Shown one piece after another: positions 19,725-32,095 of a stretch of DNA of 64,000 nt. The notes under the pieces are model-generated. The model made no database searches, was not told the origin of the DNA, and worked only from the letters and a program-made list of their open reading frames with translations. The DNA is taken from the NCBI GenBank assembly GCA_033239125.1, contig BSWB01000001.1, forward strand, positions 112,090,916-112,154,915, in the 5' to 3' direction. A program made the translations under genes and the position numbers. The DNA is from Fagopyrum homotropicum. Lineage: Eukaryota > Streptophyta > Magnoliopsida > Caryophyllales > Polygonaceae. Within the stretch, counting starts at the first letter, position 1, and every line of letters starts with the position of its first letter.

Positions 19725-21088
19725 ATGGAAGCCCCAATGAAATACAAGATGACTGACGCTGAGAAGGAGTGTTATAGGATTGTGCAGGATCGAGTTGTGT
19801 ATGTAACTCGATTTTTGCACATTCCAACTTTGGAGAAACTAGGCATGCTAGAGAGCATACAAGCATTGTTGAAAAATGCCGGGCTCGGAGACTTCCTCCA
19901 GAAAAGTGCTCCAACATATCCCGAGCTCAGCAGACAGTTTATCTCCACTTTCACAATGGAGAAGGAGGACCACGTGTGTACCGGCCTCACCTTCAAGTTC
20001 AACAAGGTGAAATACACTCTTGACTACACCGATCTACGGGAGGCCTTTGGGGTGACTCTAAACCCCTCTGCAAATTGTTGGGATCAAATCGCAGCCCCGA
20101 ACCTATGTGAGTTTTGGCAAGCAGCTACCGGGTCGGAATTCCATGTAGGGGTGAGTACTCTAACAAACTCACTCACCCCAGCTTGAGGCTGATTCCAAAG
20201 ATCCTCAAGAGTGTCTTCTGTGGACACAAAGAGGAAAACAAGGTCGCTCTCAAGGACCTCCCACTACTCTACTCCTGCCTTCCATAGAGTGAGAAGCTGA
20301 TGGATTGGCCCTCCCTCTTCCTTGCCGCTTTGAAGCGGATCAGGAGGGATGAGCCGAGGGATATTGTCGGCGGTGGGGTGATCTCTTTGATCGCCTCACA
20401 AGTGATGGACCTATCCGAGTTAGAGGACCGGATGGCGGCTCCTCTCTACACTGAGGGGATGCTTAGGAGGTGCAAGCTCCTCCGGCGGGACGGAGAGAAC
20501 CTATTTTGGGTCTCCGTTGCATATGGGAGCCACCTCACCTACCTCCCCCGACCTTTAACACTAGGAGGTGAGCTCTCAGAGCTCTACATACCGGCAGATC
20601 CTTTCGTGCCGAGGAGGCCACTAGTGGCCATTGTGGAGAGGCATGCCACCAGCTCCAGCCAGGCCTATCAGGAGGAGCACCTGCCCATCCCAGATGACGA
20701 GGAGATGCCCACGGCGGCACCAGAGGAGGACCCGGCCCTTGAGAGCCTTCAGGCTCAGATGGCGGCTATGACGACCCAACACCGGACATGGCAGTCTGAT
20801 TATCAGCAGACTATGTTGGAGCAGCACCAAAGCTGGCAAACCAGTTTTGCCACCTCCATGACCTCACACTTCGGTCAAAGGCAGGAGGCCTGGCAGGCAG
20901 CCCATCAGCAACAGCTGGAGGCTCAGCAGCTGGCTTGGCAGGCCAGTTTTGAGACCTCTTTTGGTCGCCGGATGTTTGCCCAACAGGACCGCATTGATGA
21001 CATCTACCACCGGCAGGAGCACTTCTTCCGCCACTTCCCTTACCCACCGAAGGAGGGTCCAGGTGGTCCATCCGGACCACCCCAGTGA
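19725..21088 (+). pseudogene. A1 ORF2 (ATHILA ORF-1-like protein)
   Basis: The ATG at 19725 opens MEAPMKYKMTDAEKE, a start matched in A2 and A3 (MEPQRKYK). The N-terminal half has VVYVTRFLHIPTLEKLGML and a motif common in ATHILA ORF-1-like proteins (KVKYTLDYTDLREAFGVTL, LCEFWQAATGSEFH). A 1-bp deletion near 20150 (GTAGGGGTGAG where A2 has GCTGGTTGGGAG) shifts the frame, and a TAG near 20286 follows. The second half (MDWPSLFLAALKRIRR) ends in a Gln/Trp-rich repeat tail (AWQAAHQQQLEAQQLAWQ), probably coiled coil, and a Pro/Gly-rich end at TGA 21086-21088. No membrane segment is evident. Function unknown. Confidence 0.82.
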
Positions 21089-21136
21089 GGGGTACATTTC
21101 TTTCCCTTCTCCCACATTTATCTTTGACTCATTTCC

Positions 21137-21172
21137 ACTTTGAGGACAAAGTTTAGTTCAAGTATGGGGGAG
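21137..21172 (+). promoter_or_regulatory. Internal hairpin and purine motif after ORF2 (A1)
   Basis: ACTTTG-AGGA-CAAAGT (21137-21152) is followed by TTAGTTCAAGTATGGGGGAGG. It lies about 50 bases after the ORF2 stop and has the same plan as the PPT module at 21691-21731, so it may act as a second PPT. Confidence 0.65.
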
Positions 21173-21690
21173 GGATATATCAATGCTTGTACAGTTCATT
21201 GAGTTGTTTTTGGCAGTTGTTTTTGCTTTGTTGAATTCAGTTTCATTCGAAAAAAAAAGAAGAAAAAGCCAAAGAAGTGAAATAAAGGAATAGAAATCCT
21301 TTGATAAACCGAAAACACGAAAGGGCGATTTAGGTAAAAAGAAGGTAGTCCGACCAACCTTAGGTTAGTGTAAAAATTTGGACTTGAGGGATGTAAGTTA
21401 AAGTGAGAAAAGAAGAAGAGTGGCAAGGTGAAAACCCGAAAGGGAGCCTTGGCAAAATGATCGACACCGAGTGTAGGTTTCCCTTCCGGCGTTTTGGCGA
21501 CATAAGAAGGGGAGTCATAAGGAGGTTGTCCGGGTAGGCCACTCTTGGAGCGATAAGGATGGTAGTATTTCTTTTTCTCACATTTCCTCTCTCTTTTTCC
21601 TTTCTTTCTTGGCTTTTCACTTGTTTTTTTCATTGTCTTTCTGCTTGCTCATGCTTCTTGAGGCCTTTAAGTCAAATTGAGGTCATTTGT
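21173..21690 (+). other. Noncoding block between ORF2 and PPT (A1)
   Basis: No gene is seen. The block is purine-rich (poly-A/G near 21250), with a segment at about 21455-21570 that is repeated almost unchanged in A3 (49080-49190, opposite strand). It corresponds in place to the noncoding blocks of families B and C. Confidence 0.6.
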
Positions 21691-21731
21691 TTTTACTCGG
21701 GACGAGTAAAAGGTCTAAGTATGGGGGAGTT
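21691..21731 (+). promoter_or_regulatory. Polypurine tract with 9-bp hairpin (A1)
   Basis: TTTTACTCG-GGA-CGAGTAAAA (21691-21711) precedes GGTCTAAGTATGGGGGAGTT, which abuts the 3' LTR at 21732. In A3 the equivalent stem has a C to T change that still pairs as G-U in RNA. Confidence 0.78.
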
Positions 21732-23253
21732 TGATAGGTGATGGAATCACTATCAATTAGGATAGTTTTTAGAGTCTTTTTATTGCATTAGTGTCGGTTT
21801 ATGCTACTAACTCCTTGATCCAGAAGAAGAAGATCAAAAGAAGCTAAAGAAGGAGTTATAAGCACTTAGGAGTGAAGAACGATCCCCGAAGCAAAGCTTC
21901 TGTTCCCTCACCGCCCTTGCGGGTCCTTGCAGCCACCCCTGCAGATGGCGTTTCCATTGGAGCGCTCCCTGCGCCTTCACTAGCGCCAACCATGAAGAAT
22001 GTCACCGCCCCTGCGCCATTTCTTGGCACCCCTGCGGTGACCTACTCTGAAGAAACGAAGACCAGCTCCCCTGTGTCTCCCACTAGCCCCTGCCTACGCC
22101 TGAACCTGGGAGCTGGAAGGCAAAGAGGCTATGCCACCGCCCCTGCGTCGACATAGGGACGCCCCGGCGGCTTGGCATCAGAAACGTCAGGAAGCGAAAG
22201 GTCAGACGTTGAAGTGCATTAAAGATCCGCCCCAGCGGAATTGTGTAGTCGCCCCAGCGGCTCTGAAGAAGATCAACCGATTTTGCCTAAACCGCCACTG
22301 TGGTTCCTGAAGGCTGCGCCTACAGTTTAACGCAGAAGCTTTACTCCGGCTGTTTACACCACCTTTATGACATTTAAGGTGGCTGTTTTGGGCCGGACAT
22401 TTACTCCTATTTCGTGTCTTTTGTAGTATAAATAGGCTTTGGTTGATTACTAGAAGAGAACATCTTATCATCTTGTTAATCATCAAATTATCCACTTAGA
22501 TTGTCTTGCTACCTTGTAATGAGTTGCTAACTCCCTTGCTACATTGGGTTGGTTTGAAGATGCTTTGTTGCTTTGGTTGTAAGTACTTTATAAAATAAGT
22601 TTTCATTCAGTAATACTTTGTGTTTCCTTGATCTCCATTGTCTAATTGCATGTTTACTATTGCTTGAGATTGATCACCTTAGGTTCTAAAGTGCATGCAA
22701 ACAACTAGGATTAATAGGTTCCGGTTCGGGTCTTTATTCTAGTAGCAACTTTAAGTAGTAAAGGGTTGTGATTACTTAAAGAAAAAGAACAGAAATATAA
22801 AGATAAGTTTAAAGCTTTTAATCTTCTCTTTATATCTCTTAGTCTTTCTTTGAAAGCTAACCTGTTATTTGTTCTTGTAGGTTTACGGAACTTTAACTTG
22901 TTAAGTTGTGTTGATGCCGGTTGGCTCAACACATATATACGATCGAGACGGGAGATTACATGAAAACTTGTAAAAGGAACTCACCAAAGTAGCAATTGCA
23001 TGCTTAAAATCAACCTAGTGTAGATTCATCCATTATTGTCTTACTTGTCGCATTAATCGTTTTCATAAGTTTTTGTGCATCAATTTAACCAAATCCCCCC
23101 CTTGTGTCACTTGTCATCATAATCGATAATTGCATCTAAAACACCTTAACTCTCTTGGGTTCGACCCTTACTTAATCACTATACTTGTTCTTAGTGCTAT
23201 GTCGGGATTTACTTTTGATTGGGTATAGACGACCATAGAAATACCTTCGGTCA
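21732..23253 (+). repeat. 3' LTR of A1 (family A)
   Basis: It runs from TGATAGGTGATGG to CTTCGGTCA, 1522 bp. TATA at 22427-22435. GCCCCTGCG motifs lie at about 21910-22330. It is followed by TGAAGTTGAAGGAG, which belongs to the A2 LTR. Confidence 0.93.
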
Positions 23254-26200
23254 TGAAGTTGAAGGAGTTATAAACACTTAGGAGTGACGATCATTCACGA
23301 AGCAAAACTTCTGTTGCCCTACCGCCCCAGCGGAACCTTGTCACCTCCCCTGCGGGTGACACCTTACTCCGGAGTGCTCCCTGCGCCTTCGCCAACGCCA
23401 GCCATGAAGTGTGTCACCGCCCCGGCGCAACTCCTTGGCGCCCCTGCGGTGACTTGCCCTGAAGAAACGGAGACCAGCGCCCCTACGCCTTCCACTGCGC
23501 CTCTGCCTGCGCCTCAACCTGGGAGCTAGAAGATGAAGAGGTTGTGTCACCGCCCCTGTTCGCTCCAAACGGTGTGTGCAAGCTTTAAATTTAAAACCCT
23601 AGATGTAAGCTTAAAACAAGGATGCGAACCCGCAGTGTACGGGTCAATCGTAGTAAAAAGCAAGGAATTTCAGGGGTCGATCACAGGGACCTAGTGAAAC
23701 AAAGTCGGAATAGGTAAGCTTTAGCAATTACTAACCACAAGCAATCAAAACAATCAAAGATGATAAAAGTCAATAAAGGAAATATGCAATTCTAGGGATT
23801 AAAGCATCTAGTTGTGGTTCCAACTCAAGATCTAAAGATAAAGCGGACAAAGCTGAGATTTTTGTATAGGGAAGGTGTTACTAAAGTGGAATAGATCACC
23901 GGATAAGTCTCACTACTCACTAATCCTAAACCGTAACTCCTATTACCGGGTAAGTCTCAAGGAATCAAGATAAAGAACTATAACCTCAAACTAACACACC
24001 ACCTAAGGGAATAGAATCAACCTTTACCGGGTAAGTCTCGAGCTAACTCACAAAGATGGAATGAAAGAACACTCAAACCCCAATAAAGGATAAACCTTTA
24101 TTACCTACATTTATGATCTTAGGTAAACAAACAAAGGAATTACAGGGTAAGTCTCATCCTAAGCTTGCATTGAACCAGGAAAGGTGTAATAAGAATAGGA
24201 TTTGGCAAACTCTAACACTTAACTCTCAGTTTCGGATCAGATAAGTCACCTCGGTCAGAAAAATTCCACCCCGGCCGAGATGTTCATCGATTGAGCGAGA
24301 TGCTTAGGGTTAAGGTAAAGACTCGAACTTTCAGGGTCCTATTGTGATTAAGATTATTCTATCATTGTTTTTCCCACAACCTTCAGCCAATCACCCTAGA
24401 ATCACACAAAGAAATTAGCCACTCATCATCATGAAAGTATTAATCAAATATATGGGAAGAAAGGGAATAATTGAACAAGAAAACCTTAAGAGAAAGCCTT
24501 CAATAACTGAATCAATTATAAAACCAACAAGCGTTCCTTGGATAGAAATCCAACAAGACAAACGACAAAGAAGGGAATCTGAGATGATCTTACAAAAACC
24601 CTTCAAAAAGCTATAAAAGCTATAGACTTTATTCCTTCAACCTTCAAAAAGGTTCTTCGAATCTTCCAACTGGAGTATGGCTACAGCGGTGTATAAAACA
24701 CAATCGGTGGTATAGCATGTGATAGCGGATCTATGCGAGATGTATAGCATGATGTGGATTTGTGAAAAATCCAACCCTTTTTATAGGAAAATTACTCTCC
24801 AAAGATAAGATATCTTAGAAAGATCTCTTCCCATAAAAATAGGTAGAATATATGATCTATCATATCTTCTTCCTTCCAGGAGCCAAGCCCAAAAATATAA
24901 GATCCTCTTTCCAAAGATAAAAGATCTCAACCAAGAATAAAATATTCTCGCCGCGTCCCAGGTGTTCGCCTCGGTCGAGTCGATTTTTCTGGATCACCTC
25001 GGTCGAAGTGACTCTGTAGTCAACCAAGGTGAATCACAACTGAATGTGAAATCCCTCAAATCTGGTCCAAAGTCAATCTCTAATCCATGGCTATGCTTCC
25101 TGGATGTTTCCTTATGTTCCTGAATGTAGCTCCAATGACTCCTTAGCTCCTTTTGCTCCTTTTTGATGCAAAACGTGCCATTTTACCTACGATTACAACA
25201 AAACTAGGTGTAGACCTCGATTCCCGCAATGGTAGATGAAATGGTAATATAATCACATAATATACATACAAACATGCAGATTATTGAAGATAAAACGTCT
25301 AAACAAACCCCAAAATATAGACAATAATTCATGCTATCAGCCCCTCTGTTGACATAGGGACGCCCCGGCGGCTTGGCATCGGAAACGGCATGAAGTTGAA
25401 GGGTAAGACGTTTGAAGAGCATTAAAGATCTGCCCCTGCGGAAATGCCTAGCCAACCCTGCGGCCATGAAGAAGATCAAGCGTTTTTGCCTTCACCGCCC
25501 CTGCGGAGCTGAAGGCCGCCCCTGCGGTTTAACATCAGAAGCTTTACTCCGGTTGTTTACACCATCTTTATGGCATTAAAGATGGCTGTTTTGGGCCAGC
25601 CATTTACTCCTATTTAGTGTCTTTTGTAGTATAAATAGTCCTTGGTTGGTTGTTAGAATGATCCATCTTGTTAGCCAACAAATTATCCATTTCTCCCATT
25701 TAGATTATCTTGCTACCTTTGTAATGACTTGCTAACTCCCTTGCTACATTGAGTTGGTTTGAAGCTGCGTTGTTACTTTGGTTGTAAGTTTTCTTTAATA
25801 TAAGTTTTCATTCAGTAATGCTTTGTGTTTCCTTGATCTCCATTGTCCAATTGCATGTTTTTACTATTACTAGAGATTGATCACCTTAGGTCTAAAGTGC
25901 ATGCAAATAACTAGAATTAATAGGTTCCGGGTTCGGGTCTTTAATCTAGTAGTAAACTTTAAGTAATAACGGGTTGTAATTACTTAAAGAAAAGGACACA
26001 AATATAAAGAAAAGCTTAACGGTTTTAATCTTTTCTTTATATCCCTTAGTCTTTGTTTGAAAACTAACTTGTTATTTTGTTCTTGTAGGTTTACGGAACA
26101 TTAACCTGTTAAGTTGTGTTGATTCCGGTTGGCTCAACACATATATATGATCAAGATGGGAGATTACTTGAAAACTTGTAAAAGGAACTCACCAAAGTAG

Positions 26201-26465
26201 CAATTGCATGCTTACAATCAACCTAGTGTAGATTCACCCATTATTGTCTTACTTGTTGCGTTATTTGTTTTCATAAGTTTTTGTGCATCAATTTAACCAA
26301 ACCCCCCCCCCCTTTTGTTACTTGTTCTATAATCAATAATTGCATCTAATAAAACACCTTAACTCTCTTGGATTCGACCCTTATTTAACTACTATACTTG
26401 TTTTAGTGCTAAGTTAAGATTTACTTTTGATTGGGTATAGACGACCACAGAAATACCTTCAGTCA
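23254..26465 (+). repeat. 5' LTR of A2, missing its first ~105 bp and split by a solo LTR
   Basis: The pieces 23254-23556 and 25345-26465 join, after removing the solo B LTR and one GCCCC, into one family A LTR ending CTTCAGTCA. The first bases align to about LTR position 105, where A1 lies against it. TATA at 25630-25638. A C11-like run occurs at about 26301-26311. Confidence 0.88.
23557..25339 (-). repeat. Solo LTR of family B
   Basis: A complete family B LTR of 1783 bp (TGTTCGCTCC to ATGCTATCA on the plus strand) with no internal region. It is flanked by the 5-bp duplication GCCCC at 23552-23556 and 25340-25344. The perfect duplication shows that one element inserted and then lost its interior by recombination between its LTRs. 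Confidence 0.95.
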
Positions 26466-26470
26466 AATTT

Positions 26471-26488
26471 TGGCGCCGTTGCCCGGGA
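26471..26488 (+). other. Primer binding site, tRNA-Asp(GUC) (A2)
   Basis: TGGCGCCGTTGCCCGGGA starts 5 bases after the 5' LTR and matches the tRNA-Asp 3' end with one mismatch (C for G at base 14). Confidence 0.9.
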
Positions 26489-26535
26489 GTTTTAGTGTTT
26501 TATTGTTATTATTTATTATTGGTTCGAACCATTTT

Positions 26536-27633
26536 ATGGTTCCAACCCGTGCTACTAACTCCGGTTTTTCTTCATTTGATCAAGAAATTGAGAGGACGCA
26601 CATGCGGCAACGAAGACAACAACAACTTCAACAAGAGATGGCTGACCGTACACTTCGTCAACTCACGCAGCCCACCTTGGCTCAAAACCCCCTTGCGGTT
26701 ACTATACCGGCATTAGGGGAAGGAGTCAATTTTGAGCTCAAGCCGGGTCTCATTCACTTGGTTCCATCATTCCATGGGCTAAGTGGCGAAGACCCCATCA
26801 AACACCTTGGGAAGTTCCATACCGTGTGTATGAGCATGAAGCCGGCCAACATTACCGAATAACAAATCAAGATGAGGGCATTCGGCTTCACACTGAAAGA
26901 TTCAGCGGATGATTGGTATTACCACCTTCCATCCGGGAGCATCGACACTTGGGAGAACCTTCACAAGGCGTTTTTGGAGAAATACTTCCCAGCCAAGAAG
27001 GCCAATAGCTTGAAGAAAGCTATAGGCAACATCGAGTAAGAGGCGAACAAAACTCTCTACGAGTACTTTGAACGGTTTGCACGCCTCCGATCCAGTTGTC
27101 CTTTTCACGGATATTCAACTGAAGATCTAGTCTTGTACTTGTACAATGGCTTGCTAGATAATGAAAGGAGGATCGTCGATGCGGCTTGCGGAGGTAATAT
27201 TCTTAACTCTACTCCTGACCTTGCTTTGGAAAAGATACAGGAACTAGCGGAAGGAACTTAGAACTTTGGAAGAACCCCGTCCAAGAAAGGAGTTCATGTT
27301 GTGAATACCGGGAAGAGTGAGATCTCCACTGAGCTCGCGGAGCTGAAGGAAATGGTGAAGAGGCTAACACTTATGGGAACTCCATAGCAGCTCAAAGCTT
27401 GTGGAGTGTGTTCTGACCCATATCATCCAACGGATATGTGACCACAAGTCTACGATGACGATGCTGAGGTAAATGCAATGGGTTATGGACAACCACAACA
27501 GCAAAGGTCTAGGAACGATCCCTATGCACATAATTTCATGCCAAACTGGCATGAGCAACAAAACTTTCATTGGAGGGATCAACAAAACCAACAATAGCAA
27601 CCCCATCAAGGTAAGTATCAAACAACTGAAGAT
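26536..27633 (+). pseudogene. gag: A2 gag, many in-frame stops
   Basis: The ATG at 26536 (MVPTRATNSGFSS) aligns with the A1 gag start. One single frame runs through the whole gene into protease with no indel, but it is broken by stops at about 26860 (TAA for GAA), 27037, 27257, 27385, 27439 and 27595. The zinc knuckle is visible as CGVCSDPYHPTDM followed by a stop in place of the last Cys. That the frame survives while stops accumulate points to decay by point mutation. Confidence 0.87.
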
Positions 27634-30543
27634 ATGCTGCAGGTTTTGACTAAACACTTTCCTACTCATGTCCAAACAATAGAATCCAGCATCAAGAACC
27701 TTGAAAAACAGGTTGGTCAAATGGCGGAAGCCATTTCAAGGACCGAATCAAGACTTTCCGGAGGATTGCCTTCCCAGATGTTTATAAGCCCCAAGGAGAA
27801 TGTTAGTGCCCTAACATTAAGGAGTGAGAAGCAAATCCAACAAAAACCAGCAAAAGAATCACAAAGCAAACCTTCTGTCGATTTTACCGCACCCACAGCC
27901 GCCCCTACGGCTACAACTGCGCCCAACACCGAGGAGACACCTCCCCTTCTGGTGGATGTCCCCGCCCCTACGGTGACAACCCCTTAGCCGCCCCCGTGCA
28001 TACAAGTTGACGCCCCTGCGGAAAACACAACAGAAGGTTCTGCTGAGAGGGATTCTTACATCCGGCCTAACTTTCCGCCACTATACTTTGAGAAACCACC
28101 AACTCCTTTTCCTGAGGCTCTGAAGGAGAGAAGAATCATTGAGGACAAAGACCTCTTTGAGACCTTCTACAAATGCTAGGTAAACATTCCCCTCCTTAAG
28201 TTGGTGAAAAGTATTCCTGAGTATGCTCATTTCTTGAATGAACTTTGCACTATCAAGAGGAATCAAAAGCTGAAGGGGAAACAAAAAGTGCAAGTAAGTG
28301 ATCATGTGTCGGCTGTTTTCCAACGGAGAATGCCCAAGAAGTGCGGCGGTCCGGGCATGGTAAGCATTCCTTGTGTTATAGGGGAAACCCGCTTTGACAA
28401 AGCAATGCTTGATCTTGGTGCTTTTATCAATATTTTACCATATTCGATTTATAAATCACTTAGCCTTGGGCCATAAATGGAAACTAGGATTGTAGTACAA
28501 CTTGCTGATAGATCTAATGTGTACTCGAAAGGGATAATTGAAGATTTGTTAGTAATGGTAGACAACCTAATATTTCCTGATGATTTCTTTGTAATGGATA
28601 TGGAGAACGATTCACATGTTGCGCCCATTATGTTAGGTAGGCCATTTCTGAAAACTGCTAGGACAAAAATTGATTATGTTAGTGGTAAATTGATCATGGA
28701 GTTTGATGGTGAAGTAGTGGAATTTGACATCTATGATGCAATGAGATTTCCTAGTGATGATCATTCTGTATGTGCTATTGACATTGTTGAACCTTTTGTG
28801 CAAGATGTTTTTGATAACTCTGATGTTTATGAATTGAAAAATGTAATTGAGCATGACATTGATGAGTTTAAAGCAGATTATATATTAACATCCAGCATGA
28901 AAGAGGTCCTAGCGCAATTAGATGGGCATAAAGGCTACCTATCTTCAGTTTGGCCATTGGGCCACTTTACTAACCCCAAGCGAGAAGCTTGTTCCATCTA
29001 TAGTGCAAGCACCAGAAATAGAATTGAAGGACTTTCCGGTACCCCTCAAGTACGTTTTCCTTGGAGAACACAATACCTCTCCGGTGATCATCTCCAACAA
29101 GTTGACTACCGGTCAAGAGGACAAGTTGGTAAAAGTGCTAAGAGAGCACAAGACGGCTCTTGGATGGACCATTGCGGACATCATAGGGATAAGCCCTTCA
29201 ACTTGCATGCATAGGATCTTACTTGAGGATGAAGCCAAACCCTCTAGGAAACCTCAACGGAGGTTGAATCCGCCAATGATGGATGTGGTCAAGAAGGAAG
29301 TGTTGAAGCTCCTCCAAGCAGATATGATATTCTCTATCTCGGATAGCACTTGGGTTTGTCCAACCCAAGTGGTTCCAAAGAAAGGAGGCATCACCATGGT
29401 GGAAAATCAACATGGAGAGATGGTCCCGAGCAAAACACAAACGGGATGGAGAGTTTGCATTGACTAACACAAGCTCAACAAGGTAACAAGAAAAGACCAT
29501 TTCGCATTACCTTTTATTGATCAAATGTTGGAACGTCTTGCAGATCATTAGTACTACTGTTTCCTTGATGGATATTCGGGCTATTTCCAAATAGTCATCG
29601 CACCAGAAGATCATGAAAAGACGATGTTCACTTTCCCATTTGGCACTTTTGCGTACCGCAAAATGCCATTTGGACTTTGCAACGCACCCGACACCTTCCA
29701 ACGGTGCATGATAAGTATTTTCTCCGAATACATAGAAAATTTCATTGAAGTCTTCATGGATGATTTTACCGTCCATGGAGACAGTTTTGACACGTGTTTA
29801 GGACATTTGAAACTTGTTCTTGAAAAATATGTTGAAACCAATTTGGTTCTTAATTTGTAAAAATGTCATTTCATGGTCGAACAAGGAATTATGCTAGGAC
29901 ATGTAATATCCTCAAAAGGGATAGAGGTAGATAGGGCAAAAGTTGATATAATCCACAATTTACCTTATCCTACTAATGTTCTGGAAATCCGATCTTTCCT
30001 TGGCCATGCAGGTTTCTACCGATGTTTCATCAAAGATTTTTCAAAGATCTCAGCACGCCTATGTGAATTACTCAAGAAAAATGTCACCTTCATAGTAGAT
30101 GAGAATTGCAAAAAAGCTTTCGACACTTTGAAGGCATGTCTTAGCACCGCACCAATCACCCATTCCCCGGAATGGGAGAAACCTTTTGAAATCATGTGTG
30201 ATGCTAGTGATTACGCCGTTGCAGCCATTTCAAGACAAAAAGACGTGCGGGCTTCTCATGTGATCCATTATGCGTCTATGACGCTCAATGGATTGCAAAG
30301 GAATTACTCTACCAACGAGAAGGAAATATTGGCGGTGGATTTTGTCCTTGAGAAATTCAGGCAGTACCTACTTGGGTAAAGGTAATTATATTCACTGAGC
30401 GTGCAGCTCTTAGGTACCTCATGGCGAAGAAGGAAGCAAAGCCACTATTGATTCCATGGGTGCTCCTTCTAAGTGAGTTTAACCTAGAGATAAGGGACAA
30501 GGGGGTTAAGAACCTGGTAGCCGATCATTTGAGTAGACTGGTG
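27634..30543 (+). pseudogene. pol: A2 pol: protease, RT and RNase H
   Basis: The gag frame continues into TKHFPTHVQTIESSIKN and the protease (LDLGAFINILPYS, with Phe where A1 has Ser after DLGA). Stops lie at about 27985, 28174 and 28474. A 1-bp deletion near 28930 shifts the frame. RT follows (WRVCID, stop, MPFGLCNAPDTFQ, VFMDDFTVHG) with stops at 29465, 29549 and 29860. RNase H reads MCDASDYAVAAISRQ. A further 1-bp deletion near 30377 precedes MAKKEAKPLLIPWVLLL and ADHLSRL. Confidence 0.88.
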
Positions 30544-32026
30544 AAAGAAGAGGAGGATCCAGGAAAAGGAAAAGAAATAGTTGGAAGTTTTCCAGACGAT
30601 ACATTTTACACAACTCTGTGTTGTGTGATTGCCCCCGAGCCTCACACCAGCCGCCCCTACGGCCAGCCGCCCCTGCGGCTCAGTCTAGGCACCCTTGCGG
30701 AATTGTCGACAGAGGTTTGTCTTAAGCTCCAGTCTTTTAAACCTTGGTTTGGTGACATTGTGAACTTCATTTTCAGGAAAGAATATCCTCCAGACTTCAC
30801 CAAGGCACAACGAGAGAAGGTAAAAGTTGAAGCTCGACACTACGTTTGGGACGGTCCTTACCTTAGGAAGCATTGTAGTGACCAAGTGATCCGATGTTGC
30901 ATTCCGGACAATGAGGTACAATCCGTCCTAACTTTCTATCATTATGAAGCATGTGGGGGACACTTTGGGGCAAACGAAACTGCAAGAAAAGTTTTGGATG
31001 TCGGGTTCCTTTTGCCACACATTTTTCGAGACACTTTTGCGTTTTGCAAAGTGTGTGATAGATGCCAATGGGTAAAAAATATCAAGGAGACATGAAATGC
31101 CCCAATCCTCTCTTATATTTTGCGAAATATTTGACGTTTGGGGAATCGATTTCATGGGGCCATTTCCTATTTCATTCGGGCACACATATATTTTGCTTGC
31201 GGTGGACTATGTTTCCAAGTGGGTGGAAGCAAAGGCCACCAAAACTGATGATTCAAAAGTGGTTGCCGTTTTTCTTAAAGAAAATATCTTTGCAAGATGT
31301 GGAATTCCAAATGCCTTAATCAGTGATAAGGGTACCCATTTCTGCAACAAGACGATCACGGATCTCCTTAAGAAGTACCACGTCCACCAAAGAGTATCAA
31401 CAGCTTATCATCCACAAACAAACGGGCAAGCTGATGTATCCAACCGGGAAATAAAGACCATCCTTGAAAAGACAGTTTCTCCCGGACGGAAGGATTGGAG
31501 TGCAAGGCTAAATGACGCCCTATGGTCATATCGGACAGCCTACAAAACTCCTATCGGGATGTCCCCTTTTAGGCTTGTGTTTTGCAAAGCTTGTCACCTA
31601 CCGGTGGAGCTAGAGCACAAAGCTTGGTGGGCGGTAAAGAAGGGCAACATGAACATAGAGGAAGTGGGAGAATTCCGAAAGCTCCAATTGCAAGAGTTGG
31701 AGGAACTGAGGCTAGATGCATATGACCATGCTACCACATACAAAGAAAAGACTAAAGCATGGCATGATCGAAACATTCTCCGGTAGGACTTCAAGGTAGT
31801 TAATAAGGTACTTCTCTTTCAATAACGTTTGAAACTCTTTCCAAGTAAGCTGCGTACGAGATGGACAGGGCCGTTCGTGGTAGCCGAAGTATGCCCTCAC
31901 GGAGCTGTGGATCTTTATGATCCCCAAACGCACAAGGTATTGAAGGTAAACGGACAAAGGCTAAAGCCTTACCTTGAAGGAGTCAAGAACGATCCGATTG
32001 ACGAGATGGTGCTGGAGGAAGCATAG
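30544..32026 (+). pseudogene. pol: A2 pol: integrase
   Basis: The zinc finger is better kept than in A1 (YHYEACGGHFGANE … CKVCDRC). A frameshift near 31080 separates it from the core, which reads cleanly from about 31097: FDVWGIDFMGPFP, ISDKGTHFCN and SNREIKTILE give the D, D and E of the catalytic triad. A TAG at 31784-31786 and another soon after interrupt it before the GPY module (RTRWTGPFVVAEV). The probable native end is the TAG at 32024-32026. Confidence 0.88.
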
Positions 32027-32043
32027 TCAGAGAAGTAGAAGTC

Positions 32044-32095
32044 TTACGTCGAGCCAACAAAGTAAAACAAAGGCGCTGCTCGGGAGGCAACCCGA
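32044..32095 (+). promoter_or_regulatory. Tandem post-pol hairpins (A2)
   Basis: The first hairpin keeps its left arm TACGTCG and loop AGCCAA but has a mutated right arm (CAAAGTA). The second is intact: TCGGG-AGGCAA-CCCGA at 32080-32095. Confidence 0.6.

Larger units (their letters stand above)
72..23253 (+). mobile_element. Element A1: Athila-type Ty3/gypsy retrotransposon, LTR to LTR, interrupted by B1
   Basis: A1 has a 5' LTR (72-1577), a tRNA-Asp PBS (1583-1600), decayed gag-pol (1650-4475 and 16297-18928), ORF2 (19725-21088), a PPT and a 3' LTR (21732-23253). Element B1 (4476-16291) is inserted in its reverse transcriptase. No target-site duplication is visible: the 5 bases before it are GGGAG and the 5 after are TGAAG, and both flanks are A-type LTR sequence. 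The two LTRs differ by many substitutions and indels (1506 versus 1522 bp), so A1 is older than B1. Confidence 0.9.
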
